Of a stretch of DNA of 64,000 nucleotides, positions 35,641-49,332 are shown in pieces. The number at the start of each line of letters is the position of its first letter. Positions within the stretch are counted from its first letter, which is position 1. Position numbers and translations under genes: made by a program. Source of the stretch: Gigaspora rosea (taxonomy: Eukaryota; Glomeromycota; Glomeromycetes; Diversisporales; Gigasporaceae); contig QKWP01000135.1 of the NCBI GenBank assembly GCA_003550325.1, positions 50,067-114,066 of the forward strand, written 5' to 3'. The notes beneath the pieces were generated by a model. That model did not search any database, was not told the origin of the DNA, and saw nothing but the letters and a program-made list of their open reading frames with translations.

Positions 35641-36010
35641 AGAGTTCGAAATAAAAAAAGCTTTTTTTGGTTCAAAAGACTAAAATTAAAGAAAATTGGT
35701 ATGGTCTTATTTTAGATAAAATAAAATTGAAAAAAATATATTGCAATAGTTTAAAAAAGAATATAGTAATAACTATAGATTAATAACTGGAACAGGCAAT
35801 TTAAAATCTTATCTTTATTAGGTTCATCAAATTTTGCCTTGTAAAAAAAATAATAATAATAGTCAGTTGAGTAAACTAGCTTCTAACCAACTATCATTAT
35901 ATAATTTTATAAATAAAAAAACACCTTTACCTATTTTAAAGCAAGATAAAATTACAAATTGTATTTTAGTTTGGATTGTTAAATGATTTTTAACTATTTA
36001 ATACTACTAT
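35640..36010 (+). pseudogene. hAT transposase N-terminal fragment
   Basis: ITGTGNLKSYLY, a stop, then VHQIL matches the BED-finger TGNLxxHL...H pattern. It is followed by an Asn/Ser-rich linker and LPILKQDKITNCILVWIVK, the start of the hAT body. Stops at several positions and no downstream catalytic part. Separate from the copy at 13991. Confidence 0.7.
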
Positions 36011-36183
36011 AATAAAATAATTTTTTAATATAAACCAAGATTTAAGTTTTCCTGTTATGTTATAATAATAGAAAATTAATACAATTAGTACTTTTTGCTA
36101 AACAATAACTTAAAGAACTACTACAAACAAAGATAGTTTTTTTTTGCTTTACAATAAACCTGTGGTCTTAAATATACCAACCC

Positions 36184-37276
36184 AGGACCCCAAATAATCT
36201 ATATAAGATTATATTTGAGCATCATAGTAAAAATTTTTTAGTTAGCACTTTTGTTTTGGTATGTATAAGCTATATTTTAAATACTAGATCAAACTTTTAC
36301 CTACCTTTAACTTTTTTTGAAATATAATATCTCTAAAAAAAAAACCATGCTTATGTTCTCTAAAAAAAAAAAAAAAAACTTAAATTCTTTAAAAAAAAAA
36401 AACACAGACTTATATTTTTTTCTAAAAAAAACCCCCTAGACTTATATTTTCTAAAAAAAAATGGATCATGTCTTCTAAAAAAAAACAAACTTACATTCTC
36501 TAAAAAAAAAAAAAAACAAAAAAAAAAGCGAATGAAAACAAACTTATTCTTTAAAAAAAAAAAAACAGAAAAATTTTTAAAAAAATTTCCTATGCTTATC
36601 TAATCTGTAATATGTTATAAATCATAAAAATATATACTATAAAAAAAAAAAAAGCTTAAAAAAACCCCACTATTTTGGGTAATTTTTATCCAGTTTTTGC
36701 ATTTTTTTGATTTTTGCATTTTTTGATTTTTGCATTTTTCTGATATTTTTAGAGAGGGAGGGAGTAGCAAGAATAATATATTATATATAAACTTCATATA
36801 TGAGCAATCAAAAGTAGAAACCAAGGAAATTGTTTCTAAGTAAATTTTTTCTAGACTTTAAATTAAAATATTTCAACAACTATTAAACCAAACTTGATAA
36901 AATTTTTTTTATTTTAATTTTATATAGTTATAGAATTAAAAATTTATTAGATTTGGTTTAATAGTTGTCAAGATTTTTTAATTTAAAGTTTTAAAAAAAC
37001 TTACTAAAAACAATTTTCTTGGTTTCTACTTTTTGACCGCCTATATGATGTGGGAAGGAGAGGGTAATTTTCTTAATAAAAAATATTATGTAATATCTGT
37101 CAGCGCTCTTAGCATTCTTTTAAATATACCTATTTTGCCATTTAGCTGTTTTCAAATATAACCTTTTTCTCCAATACCTACTTTTTAAATATAATCTTTT
37201 TTAAAAAATGGGTCTCTATTAAGCTCTCTATTAGCTATTTTTCAAATATGACTTCACATAGATTATTTGAGGTCCT
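36184..37276. mobile_element. hAT-like MITE, family A copy 2 (1093 bp)
   Basis: Ends aggaccccaaataatctat and the inverse of atagattatttgaggtcct. Target duplication accaaccc / accaatcc (36176-36183, 37277-37284; one mismatch). The core (36335-36660) is a ctaaaaaaaa repeat. It is longer than copy 1 mainly because of a nested MITE at 36795-37048. Confidence 0.85.
36795..37048. mobile_element. Nested MITE inside family A copy 2
   Basis: Left tatatgagcaatcaaaagta and gaaaccaaggaaattgttt are mirrored by aaacaattttcttggtttc and tttgaccgcctatat. The centre is one ATCTGACCAAATT-like palindromic unit. Confidence 0.7.
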
Positions 37277-37289
37277 ACCAATCCTATAT

Positions 37290-38235
37290 TGCTATAACTA
37301 TTCATTGGGTTGGTTCTAAATTTACTTTATATAAAACATTATTTACAATTCAAAAGTTTGATTATTTTTATATCACTAATCGAATTAAAAATTTTTGTTA
37401 CAATCTTTTTGGCCAATAGGGAATATATAAGAAACGTTTTAATGAATAATATTTTTTCAATAATTAAAGCTATAGATCAATTCAATTTATATTTTATATT
37501 ATATTAGTTATAATTAGAAAAATCTAGTAAATTACGTAATTTTTTAGGAGAAAGAGGGTCCCCCCTTTATTATATCATATCTATATATAGTAAAATAGCT
37601 AATAATATTGAAGTATTTATTATAATAAAAAACTATAAAAAGTTGCTACATAGTAAAGTTTAAATTTTACTATATCAATTGATAATTATCAATTAAATAA
37701 ACTTGTTTGGGATATCAAAATATATATATTCTAAAATTTTTATTAAAATTATAGATTTTATTATTTAACTTTTAATTTTTATATTTGTTGAATATATTTT
37801 TTTAAAAAATTTTAATTTTTTTTGTTGAACATAAAAATCAAAAAAGTCAAATAATAAAAAGTTTTTTCAATACTAAAGAAAATTTTAGAGTAAGCATATT
37901 TTCACTTTTAAACAAGTTTACTTAAGTGACTTTAATCAATTCATATAGTAAAATTTGAACTTTACTATATAGTTACTATTATTAATTGTGGGATCAAAGA
38001 ATGTTTTTAATATTATAAAAGATAAATTTGATTGGTCAATAGATTTATTATAGAAAGGAGAAGGTCAAATGCTAATTAGATAATTTATTGCACTTTTTTT
38101 ATTATATAGATAAAAATATTTAGTTAAAATACAATAATTATTAAAATTAGCCAATATAATAAGGGTGCTGACATTTATTAAGTAAAAACCAAATCTTACC
38201 TTATATAAAAAACTTTAGCCAATTAAATTTAGCTA
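37290..38235. other. Non-coding stretch
   Basis: A 65-codon frame at 37310-37507 has no recognisable family. Otherwise A+T-rich sequence with degraded inverted repeats. Confidence 0.35.
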
Positions 38236-38239
38236 AATA

Positions 38240-38735
<496 letters not shown>

Positions 38736-38929
38736 TTTTCAAAAAATTAACTTTGGTTTAAATAATTTTTAATTAAAATGTATTATTTTGAAATTTATTA
38801 GTAATAAGGAAAGTGCAGTAAATTACGTGATTAGGGTTTACATAGGTCCTGACCCCCTCCCCTAGTGATAGGACTATTGACCAATCAAATTTTATAATAT
38901 TTAAAAAAATCTCAAAAACGTCTTTGGCC

Positions 38930-39760
38930 TGAAAATAAGCTACCCCACAATTGACAAAAGTCACTACATAGTAAAGTCTAAAATTTGCTAAGTAAATGGA
39001 TTAAAATCAATTAAGTAACCTTATTCAGCAGATCAAAATACACTTACCACAAAATTTTTATAAGCATTGAAGAATTTTTTATTAATTGAGTTTTGATTTT
39101 TACGTTCGACGGAAAAATTAAAATTTTTTAAAAAAATATATTCGCCCCACAATTGACAAACGTCGCTACATAGTAAAGTCTAAATTTTACTAAGCAAATC
39201 GAAAAAATCGATTAAGTAACTTTATTTAGTAGATCAAAATACGCACTTACCACAAAATTTTTATAAGCATTGGAGAATTTTTTATTAATTGACTTTTGAT
39301 TTTTACGTTCGATGGAAAAATTAAAATTTTTTAAAAAAATATATCCGCCCCACAATTGACAAACGTTGCTACATAGTAAAGTCTAAATTTTACTAAGCAA
39401 ATCGAAAAAAATTAATTAAGTAACCTTATTCAGCAGGTCAAAATACACTTATTACAAAATTTCATAAGTATTGGAGAAATTTTTATTAATCGACTTTTGA
39501 TTTTTACGTTTGACAGAAAAATTAAAGTTTTTTAAAAAAATATATTCACCCACAATTGACAAACGTTGCTACATAGTAAAGTCTAAATTTTACTAAGCAA
39601 ATCGATTAAAATTAATTAAGTAACCTTATTCAGCAGGTCAAAACACACTTACTACAAAATGTTCATAAGTATTAGAGAACTTTTTATTAATTGACTTTTG
39701 ATTTTTACGTTCAATGAAAAAATAAAAATTTTTAAAAAAAAATATATTTGACTAATACTT
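38930..39760. repeat. 200-bp tandem repeat, four units
   Basis: The word acaattgac marks units at 38947, 39149, 39352 and 39552 (spacings 202, 203, 200). Each contains gctacatagtaaagtctaaa and ttgacttttgatttttacgt. The unit resembles the tgtccgaaaa MITE family. Confidence 0.9.
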
Positions 39761-39768
39761 CAATATTA

Positions 39769-40385
<617 letters not shown>

Positions 40386-41039
40386 TTTAGCTAAATATCT
40401 TATCTGAGAGTAGGAAGTAAGCCTATAGTAAATAAATATTAGATAATAAATATCAGCAATAGAATTGGTATTTCTATACTCTTTTTTGGTATTGCCATAC
40501 TCATGTAGATTATTTTAATTTTTTAAAAATTTTTTAACTTTGATTAAAGATATCTTGAAACCCATCTGACCAAATTCAATCAACTTTTTTGCTTTGAATT
40601 AAATAGCTTTTTACAATTAAAATAAAAAAAAAATTTGATTAAATTTGGGTTAGATAGGTGCCAAGATCTTTTTAATCAAAGTTTGTAAACAATTATTGCT
40701 ATAGCTTATATTTAATAGATATTTAAAATTTTACAAAATCTTTGATCAAAGATATATTGGAACTCATCTGACCAAATTTAATCAACTTTTTTTTTTTGAA
40801 TTTTATAGCTTCTTATAAATAAAATAAAAAAAACCTAATTAGATTTGGTTAGGTGAGTGCCAAGATATTTTTGATCAAAGTTTGAAAACAATTTTTGCTA
40901 CAGTTTATATATGTATTTAATAGATATTTAAAATTTTATAAAAATTTTGTTCAAAGATATCTTGAAACCCACCTGACCAAATTTGATCAACTTTTTTTTT
41001 AAATTCTATAGTATTTTACAATTAAAATAAAAAAAAGTT

Positions 41040-42328
41040 AATTTTTATTTTATTATAATTTTACTTATACACATTTTTTAGCAGCTTAAATAAGAAAAAA
41101 ACACAGTTATACTGTACACAAATGTTTTCTAACTATCGTTACACCTTATATAAACTAGTTATTCACTCTCGCTTAGTTTATAAAACATTTTGCTAGTTTG
41201 TACTAGTAGTTTTGTTTTAGCAAAGAACTAGTTAGTCAGACAATTTTACTTAAACTTCACATAGCAAGTATACTCTATTATACAACCATACAACTATATT
41301 CTATTAGTACTCTATCAGTAGAGTTACAAACATATATATAATAACACTTATACTCAATAACTGCTACTACAACCCAAATATTGGATATCTACACATTATT
41401 ATAGACAATACAAAAATTTACTCAAAAGTAGGCATTTCAGCTCACCTCTATCAAATCCAACAATTACATCATCACTTTTCAAAATGGAATAATCTTTAAC
41501 AAATTAATACAACAAACAATATCACATTATCTAATCGACCTTCAAATGAAACACATATGACTATTCTGACCAACTACTATTTATCATAGCTACATACTAG
41601 AATTTACCAAAATGAACCAACAAAAAATATGTGACTACTTCGACCTGACCAACTACCGTAAATGCCCAGATAAAAGATCCCCCTAGATAGTAGACCCACT
41701 ATGTACTATACCCGGGTGCAGATCGCAGGATCTTCTTTAATTAAATGTGGCTCTTTTTTAAAATCTAAATTGCATATTATAAGTGCAAAGTGTATGTGCA
41801 TTTCAAATTTTATACTACACGATATAAGCTCTCAGCCGCATACTATACCCAGGGTCTATTATAGGTTTTAAAATTGGTGAAATGTAACAGACCCAGGTCT
41901 TGTATCTGGCCATTTACGGTACTATCTATCATGACAATATATTAAAATATTTAATATATTCTATACTCCTCTATAACTTACTTATGACTACCAAACTATT
42001 TTTAATTATACTTCAATTTCATCTTGTGTTTTCTTTCTATAAAATAGCTCTTTGTAAAATTCTTTGTTAAATAGATATAAAAATTTTCATAGTATAAGCT
42101 TGGTCTTTGATCTTGTTTAGCTAAGAACAGACGATAGGTCACTCTTATATTACACTTTTATTTCAATGCTGAGAGTAGCAATTGCTGCTTTTAGCTAAGC
42201 CCAAATCGTAGGCAAAGTAGCCTAAACCTTGTTTAAAAAATTTAATGTATAATATACTAGTACAGTATTAACTATATTAATATTAATAAATAACCTGAGG
42301 CAAAATCTCGCTTATAAAAAAAAATAAA
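41040..42328 (+). mobile_element. A-tailed retroposon inserted in the palindromic array (1.29 kb)
   Basis: The 16-bp duplication aaaataaaaaaaagtt is at 41024-41039 and 42329-42344. The 3' end (acctgaggcaaaatctcgct, then A-rich) resembles the S2 SINE tail. It holds a nested MITE and no coding frame. The duplicated sequence is simple, so the exact borders are less certain than elsewhere. Confidence 0.65.
41649..41922. mobile_element. Nested MITE (274 bp)
   Basis: accgtaaatgcccagataaa at the left is mirrored by tatctggccatttacggt at the right, followed inwards by gggtc/gaccc words. Flanks share only act, so a 3-bp target is possible but not established. Confidence 0.75.
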
Positions 42329-42996
42329 AAAATAAAAAAAAGTTGATTGAATTTAGTTAGGTAGGGGTCAAGATATTTTTAATCAAATGTTGAAACCAAT
42401 TTTTGCTAAAGCTTATATTTGATAGACATTTAGAATTTTACAAAATTTTGATTGAAGTTATCTTGGAACCCATCTGACCAAATTGGATTAACTTTTTTTT
42501 TGAATTTTATAGTATTTTACAATTAAAATTAAAAAAAGTTGATTGAATTTGGTCAGATAGGTGCCAAGATATTTTTGATTAAAGTTTAAGAACAATTTTT
42601 ATATACATATTTGATAGATATGATATTTAGAATTTTACAAAAATTTTATTAAAGATATCTTAAAACCCAATTTGATAAACTTTTTTTTTTTGTATTTTAC
42701 AACTTTTACAATTAAAAAAAAAAGCTGATTGGGTTTGGTTAAATAGATGCCAAGCTTTTTTGATTAAAGTTTGTAAACAATTATTGCTATAGCTTATATA
42801 AGATAGACATTTAGAATTGCACAAAAATTTGATTGAAGATATCTTGAAACATGCTTAACCAAATTTGATCAACTTTTTTTTTTAAATTCTATAGCTTTTT
42901 ACAATTAAAATAAAAAAAGTTGATTGAATTTGGCCAGGTTGGTGCCATGATATCTTCGATCAAACTTTGAAACCAATTTTTGCTATAGCTTATATT

Positions 42997-43314
42997 GGGT
43001 AGCAATCAATTAATTAACAATCACTTTACTAATATAATATTTCACTAACAATTATTTACTGACAAGTTCATTTTACTAACAGTTTATTTTACCAAAGCTC
43101 ATTTCATGGACAAAGTAATTTTGGTCATTGTCATTAGGGTCAGAGTAGAATTAGGTAGAATTAGAGCTAAATTTAGTGTGCTGTTTAAAAATAAACTTGT
43201 TAGTGAAATGAGCTTCAGTGAAACAAACTGTCAGTAAAATGAACTTGTTAGTGAATATTTGTCAGTGAAATATTATGTCAGTGAAGTGATTGTTGGTAAA
43301 ATAATACAAACCTA
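42997..43314. mobile_element. MITE with 8-bp target duplication (318 bp)
   Basis: The duplication cttatatt (42989-42996, 43315-43322) lies within the array spacer gctatagcttatattta, proving the insertion. Inverted arms of about 95 bp consist of iterated cactaacaa / ttcattttac words around an aggtagaattag centre. Confidence 0.85.
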
Positions 43315-43514
43315 CTTATATTTAATAGATATTTAAAATTTTATAAAAATTTGATTAAATATATTTTGGTACTTATCTGACCAAATTCAATCAACTTTTT
43401 TTTATTTTAATTATAAAAAACTATTTAATTCAAATAAAAAGTTGATCAAATTTGGTCAGAAAGGCTTTCAAGATATCTTTGATCAAAGTTAAAAATTTTT
43501 AAAAAATTAAAATG

Positions 43515-44185
43515 ATCTATATGGGTGTGGCAATACCAAAAAGGTGTACAAAAATACCAATTCTCTATAATAATAATAATTAGTATATATGCACAAAAAA
43601 TTTATAAATAATTAGAAACAAAAATTTATAAGCAACCAAATTATATATATACAAAAATTTATAAATGATTCATAAGCAATTTGTAATTGGGTTTATAATT
43701 TCTAATCATCTTTACTATATTCTATTATGAATAAGTACTACTTTTTTAAAAATTTTAAACTTAAATATCTTAATAATAAACTAATCAAATTTAATAAAAT
43801 TTTTTTATTTCAAATTTATAAATTTATAAAATTAAAATAAAACAAAATTTTATTAAATTTGATTAGTTAATTGTCAAGATATTTAAGTTTAAATTTTAAA
43901 AAAAGGGATGCTTATTTATGATAAAATACAATATTTTTAATAATTATACAATATTGTATAAATAATTAGCTAATGATTGGCTCAATTACTAAAATTGGTA
44001 TTAACTAATTTTCTTTACCAGTTTTATTAAATAAATGAAAGCCTATTTTTGATTTGATCAAATAAAAAAGTACTATTAAAAAAGTATAAAATAAATACTA
44101 TACTAAAATTTTAAAAGTGTTTTTTTGCTAGAATATGAAAAAGAAACTTATAGCTGATTTTTAAAAAACTTTAAATTTTTTTTAA
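43515..44185. other. Non-coding, one decayed palindrome
   Basis: 43735-43905 is a palindrome on ttaaacttaaatatctt / aagatatttaagtttaaa. No gene. Confidence 0.5.
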
Positions 44186-44189
44186 AAAA

Positions 44190-44712
44190 TTTAATTGATG
44201 ATTCGCCACTCTATAAAAGAATAATCTTAGTTAATGTAATACAAATTATTATATAAATTCTATATGTACAAAAAGTCGCAATCATCTAAAAAAAAACTTT
44301 TTATTTTACTAAGTTAATAAGCAAAGTCAATTAATTAAAATTGTAGAGCCTATAGAGACAAATTTATTGGTGATTAAATTATTCAAATTGGTCTAGTATA
44401 TGCTAAGATATCTTCAAAAACAATTGGCCAACTATAGTTTGTTTATATAGTTAGCCAATCATTTTTCAAAGATAACCTAGTATTTACTGAGCCAATTTGG
44501 ATACTAACACTATACTAACTACTATTAGAGTTGTCTCAGTAAACTTTACAACTTTTAATTAATTGAATTTGCTTATTAACTTAGTAAAATAAAAAGTTTT
44601 TTTTTAAATGAATATGCAAAAATTTTGGTATTCTATATATAGGATTTATATAGTGATTTGTATCAAGTTATACAAGATTATTCTTTTATTAAGTAATAAA
44701 TCATCAATTAAA
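44190..44712. mobile_element. Foldback element (523 bp, arms about 260 bp)
   Basis: tttaattgatgatt and aagaataatctt at the left are mirrored by aagattattctt and aatcatcaattaaa at the right. The inner arms (ttggccaactata / tatagttagccaa) meet near 44450. Confidence 0.85.
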
Positions 44713-44949
44713 TTATATTCAATCTTATTATTTGATTATCAAATAAAAAATGGTATAGTCTAACTAGTAGAGAAATTAGGGAATCTCTAAAATTAGAGAT
44801 TTTTATTTATATATAATAAATTATAGCATTGTATTTATACTAGTATATTTTCAATCCATAATTTGATTAGTTTGGATTGATTCAATAATTTAAATTAATC
44901 TTAGTTATCATTATCCATTAATTTTAAACAAATAAATCTGTAATATAAG

Positions 44950-45514
44950 GTAAAATGGGGTATTTTGATGAAGGGGGTATTGTGACGAATTGGGTTATCT
45001 CTAAGAATAATGATCAGAATTGAGTGAATTTTTATATCAATCGATTTATCTTAATGAGACGAACTGATTGGTGGTTAAATCATTTAATTCTGATTACTAG
45101 GTCACAAGATATAACCAACTTTGTCTTTTGTTGAAATTTTTTTAAACTTTTTTTATACAGTATATATTTGGTTATATCTTGTGATCTAGTGGTCGGAATT
45201 AGATGATTTTACTGCCATTCGATTTGTCTCATTGAGACGAATCGAATGGTATAAAAAACGTTCGATTTTGACCACTGTATCACAAGATATCTTCAATTCG
45301 TCACAATATCCCCACCCCCTTAAATTTTGGCTTTATGATACGATGTATAAAGTCAGTTATTACTGTCCAAAGCAGTATTCAACATTATTATTTTTACATA
45401 AAATTTACTTAATATTATGTACTGATTTTAAACAAACAAATAAAATTTTTTTTATAATAAAATAAAAATTTTTCATTTTAACAACTTTAACTTCGTCAAA
45501 ATACCTCACTTTAC
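44950..45514. mobile_element. Nested pair of inverted-repeat elements (565 bp)
   Basis: The outer ends gtaaaatggggtattttgat and gtcaaaatacctcactttac enclose inner ends agggggtattgtgacgaatt (44972) and aattcgtcacaatatcccc (about 45294). The inner one shares its end with the hAT element at 12267 and holds two cttgtgatctagtg hairpins (44983-45116, 45173-45291). Confidence 0.8.
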
Positions 45515-47840
45515 TTTATATCAAATTAAAGATAAGAATTATTCAAATTATAATTCTAGATATTGCTAGAATAATAAATATCTCATTCATTAGTATCTGG
45601 TATGTGCATATGTATGTATATACCAGATAAGTATATATATATATATGATTGCAATCTAGCTTTTGACTAGATAATACAAAGTAATTGGGTTTGGTAATAT
45701 ATAATAAAAAATTGATATTCTAATCATGTGACATTGTGTATAAAGTTCACAATTGAAATCAAATGCTTCAAACTATACTTACTATACTAAAGAAAAGAAG
45801 TTAATAAATTGAACTAAACTAAAATACAAGTAATTATTCAAAGCAAGCTAAAAGAGAATATTTATCTTCAAAATTACTGCAACAAGACTTTATGAACCTT
45901 AAAATCTAGACCAAAACTTTCACACTTCTTTTTGGCTTTCAATTTGAGGTTTAAAAGGTCTTAATCAACTATTGGATAGAGTTTCGAATAGATAGTAATG
46001 CTAATAGATAGTTTTTAGCTAAAACCTAATAGCCACTATACTTATAGCATATATAGTATTTTGAAAATCATGATTGTTGATTGGTTGGTTAATAAATTTT
46101 TATGAATTGAATCTAAATCTGCTAATTCAGATTATAACTAGATTCATCCAGATATATAAAAGAAAATCTGAATTGCTTTTTAAAAATAGAATTGAAGCTC
46201 TACTTATACCTCAAATTTTTTATAATTTTATATAATTTCTAGTTCATACTTAGTACAATTAAACAAAAATTTAATAGTCAAACACTTGATCAAGTTGGAT
46301 ATTAAATAATTAAAGATCCAATATATATAAAAATATATGTTTATATGTATTTAATAAATGATTTAAATTGATTAAGTATTTGACTATCAAATATTTGTTT
46401 GATAGTACCAAGTACTAATTTCAATAATTTAATTTTAATTTTGTATAAAATTATAATAATATTAATTCATATTTAGAATGCACTGCATATACAATACAAC
46501 TTATATTAGGGAATGGATTTGATGTTATAAAAGTTAATAATTTAATCAATAAAGTAAAACACTAAACAGCTATATTAGTAGTAAAAATAAATACCGTAAA
46601 AGGCTCTATAAATTACTTCACATGCTTAATACTTCAAGCAGTAAATTATATGTAGAGGTTTTGCTTTTATGAAAGTAATTAATAGCTAAATATATATGAA
46701 AATACAAATAGTTGAATAAGTTTAAATAATAAAACTATAATTAAATATACTATAGTACTGAACAGCAAAAACTATTCAATTTTTTTTTAAAAGTGCCAAA
46801 TTTTGAGATTTATACTCAAATCTAATTGGCTATTTTTGTATAACAAGGTTCTGATTGGTTAAAAATCTATAAACCCAATTTTTTTATATATTAAATGGCA
46901 AATTTATATATAAACTTTAGACTCTAATAACTTTTTAAATTTATAATAAAAATAAAAATCTATTCTAACAGAATTGTAGCTTAGATTAAAAACAACAAAT
47001 CTATAAGACAGATTTTTTTAAAGTTATTTGTTTGTAAGTTAAAAGCATTTTTATATTTTATATATAAAAAAGTAAAATGGTTTTTGCTGTCTGGTACTGT
47101 AACTTGGGGAATGTGAAAACCATTGCAGTAATCACATGATCAAGATCATTAATTCACTTAATGATTAGAAATCAAATTTTACTCATATATAAAGACACAA
47201 AAACAGATTTTATTAATTAGTATATAAAGATACTAATACTTTATTTAATAAATATAAGTTGGACAACTATCAATTCCCAGAAGGATATCAAGGAGATTTA
47301 TACATGTTTATCAATATGAAAATTAACAATTATATCTATTAGTTATAATGCATCTATTCTATCAATTAGTTATGCTTGATCCATTATGATAGATCCATTA
47401 ATTATAAATAAAAGTTATAAGATATATAAGAGGATTATGATATCTAAGAGAACTATTAGAACTATTAGTTTTATCAGTTCTCTTGGTGTTTGTGTGACAC
47501 TGCTGCCAATTCACGTGGGTAAGTCATGTGTATAATTTTATTAGGGCCAACAGCTCCCAACCCAAACTCTAACTATTCGATTTATTACTTTAATTCTTTC
47601 GCTTTATTCGATTGTTTTGATAGTGTTGTTACCCCTGATCTCAAAATATGATTGGTTTGTGCACAAAAAAGTCACATGTCCGGAAAATTTTTTGTGGGAT
47701 AGTTGGATAGAATGAAATCAAATTATATAATTCGTTGAAGTAATGTTTATTTAATCTAAATAGGGCTACTAAATATTGTTGACTAGACGATAAGATTGTA
47801 TCACCCACCGTAAGTAATAATAAATATGCAGTGATTGTGC
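45515..47840. other. Non-coding stretch before cassette copy 2
   Basis: A+T-rich. Short decayed inverted repeats; no convincing coding frame. The word cacgtggg and a block with atgattggtttgtgcac (about 47645) resemble MITE interiors seen elsewhere. Confidence 0.4.
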
Positions 47841-47879
47841 GATGCATTAAATATCTTTTTTATCATAACGTTAAATAAA

Positions 47880-48263
47880 ATGGAAGAACAGTTCATAAAA
47901 GACAAAGTTGCTCAAATAAGTTTTACTGATTGCCAAAAATTAGCAGATGTAAACGATCCAGACGGAGTGTATTGGCTTGGATATTGTTATGAATATGGAA
48001 TTGGGATTGAAAAGGATGAAAACAAAGCATTTATTCATTATCAAAAATCGGCAGATATGAAAAATTCTAACGGAATGTATAAAGTTGGTTATTGTTATTA
48101 TATAGGAATTGGAGTTGAAAAAAATAATTACAAAGCATTTGAGCACTACAAAAAGTCTGCAGAAATGAATCATCTTAACGGAATCTTTAAAACCGCTATT
48201 TGTTACTATTATGGAATTGGTGTGGATGATAAATTTTCATTTTCGGAATGGCTTGACAAGTAA
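47880..48263 (+). CDS. Sel1-repeat protein (127 aa)
   Basis: I place the start at the ATG of MEEQFIKDK because homology with copy 1 is clear across it. Homology also extends about 36 bp upstream of it, and an in-frame ATG at 47835 would add 15 residues. After a 26-residue lead come two full Sel1 repeats (residues about 27-62, PDGVYWLGYCYEYGIGIEKD..., and 63-98, SNGMYKVGYCYYIGIGVEKN...) and a partial third (99-127, LNGIFKTAICYYYGIGVDD). Sel1 units form alpha-alpha solenoids acting as protein-interaction platforms; no signal peptide or membrane segment is visible. It is short for the family and stops within the third repeat. It lies upstream of the 154-bp array and the kinase, same strand. Expression and partner are unknown. 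Confidence 0.85.
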   Translation: MEEQFIKDKVAQISFTDCQKLADVNDPDGVYWLGYCYEYGIGIEKDENKAFIHYQKSADMKNSNGMYKVGYCYYIGIGVEKNNYKAFEHYKKSAEMNHLNGIFKTAICYYYGIGVDDKFSFSEWLDK

Positions 48264-48420
48264 GCCAATTTTAGATTTTAATCATAATATCTCGTATTTT
48301 ATATCTCAAACATTAATTATCCAATTTTAATTATCAGAGAGTAAGCATAAAGAACATCTATTCGTCTATACATCAGCTACGCATTTATATTTGAAATAAA
48401 TATTTATTATTTGTGTTTTT

Positions 48421-49260
48421 TAACCCGTGAGTATGAAGAACTTTTATTAATCAAAGAAATTAAAAACTAATAAAACAAGTTCACAAATCATGACCATAAA
48501 TACCTATTTCCCATTACCTATTACGTAATGCCCTTAAATCATTTCATTCGCATTAATTTAGCGTGTAATCATACTGCTGTAGGAATTAAAAACAGCAAAA
48601 CAAGTTCGCAAATCATGATCATAAATACTTATTTCCCATACCTGTTACGTAATGCCCTTCAAATCATTTCATTCGCATTAATCATTTCATTCAGCAAGTG
48701 AGTATAAAGAACATTTATTAATCATACTGTCGTAGGAATTAAAAACAGCAAAACAAGTTCACAAATCATGATCATAAATACTTATTTCCCATTACCTGTT
48801 ACATAATGCCCTTCAAATCATTTCATTCGCATTAATCATTTCATTCAGCTAGTGAGTATAAAGAACATTTATTAATCATACTGTCGTAGGAATTAAAAAC
48901 AGCAAAACAAGTTCACAAATCATGATCATAAATACTTATTTCCCATTACCTGTTACGTAATGCCCTTCAAATCATTTCATTCGCATTAATCATTTCATTC
49001 AGCAAGTGAGTATAAAGAACATTTATTAATCATACTGTCGTAGGAATTAAAAACAGCAAAACAAGTTCACAAATCATGATCATAAATACTTATTTCCCAT
49101 TACCTGTTACGTAATGCCCTTCAAATCATTTCATTCGCATTAATTTAGTTTGTGAGTATAAAGAACATTTATTAATCATACTGTCGTAGGAATTAAAAAC
49201 AGCAAAACAAGTTCACAAATCATGATCATAAAACTCGCATTAATTTAGTCGGTGAGTATA
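48421..49260. repeat. 154-bp tandem array, cassette copy 2 (about 6 units)
   Basis: Unit starts at 48693, 48847 and 49001 give the same 154-bp period as array 1. The first two units are diverged or partly deleted and the last is truncated at about 49231. Junction variants agcaag and agctag are absent from array 1. Confidence 0.95.
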
Positions 49261-49332
49261 AAGTTATTTTAAAGTTTAAAATATTGTATAGTAGATGTGA
49301 AATAACTTCTACAATCGTTATATAGTGAATCT

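Larger units (their letters stand above)
40530..43510. repeat. Interrupted array of palindromic units (about 200 bp each)
   Basis: At least eight units: gatatcttgaaacccatctg, accaaattcaatcaactttt, A/T loop, then tttggtcagataggtgccaa. The spacer is gctatagcttatatttaata. The array is split by insertions at 41040-42328 and 42997-43314. Related units: 34050-34440, 36850-37000, 52955-53110. Confidence 0.85.
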
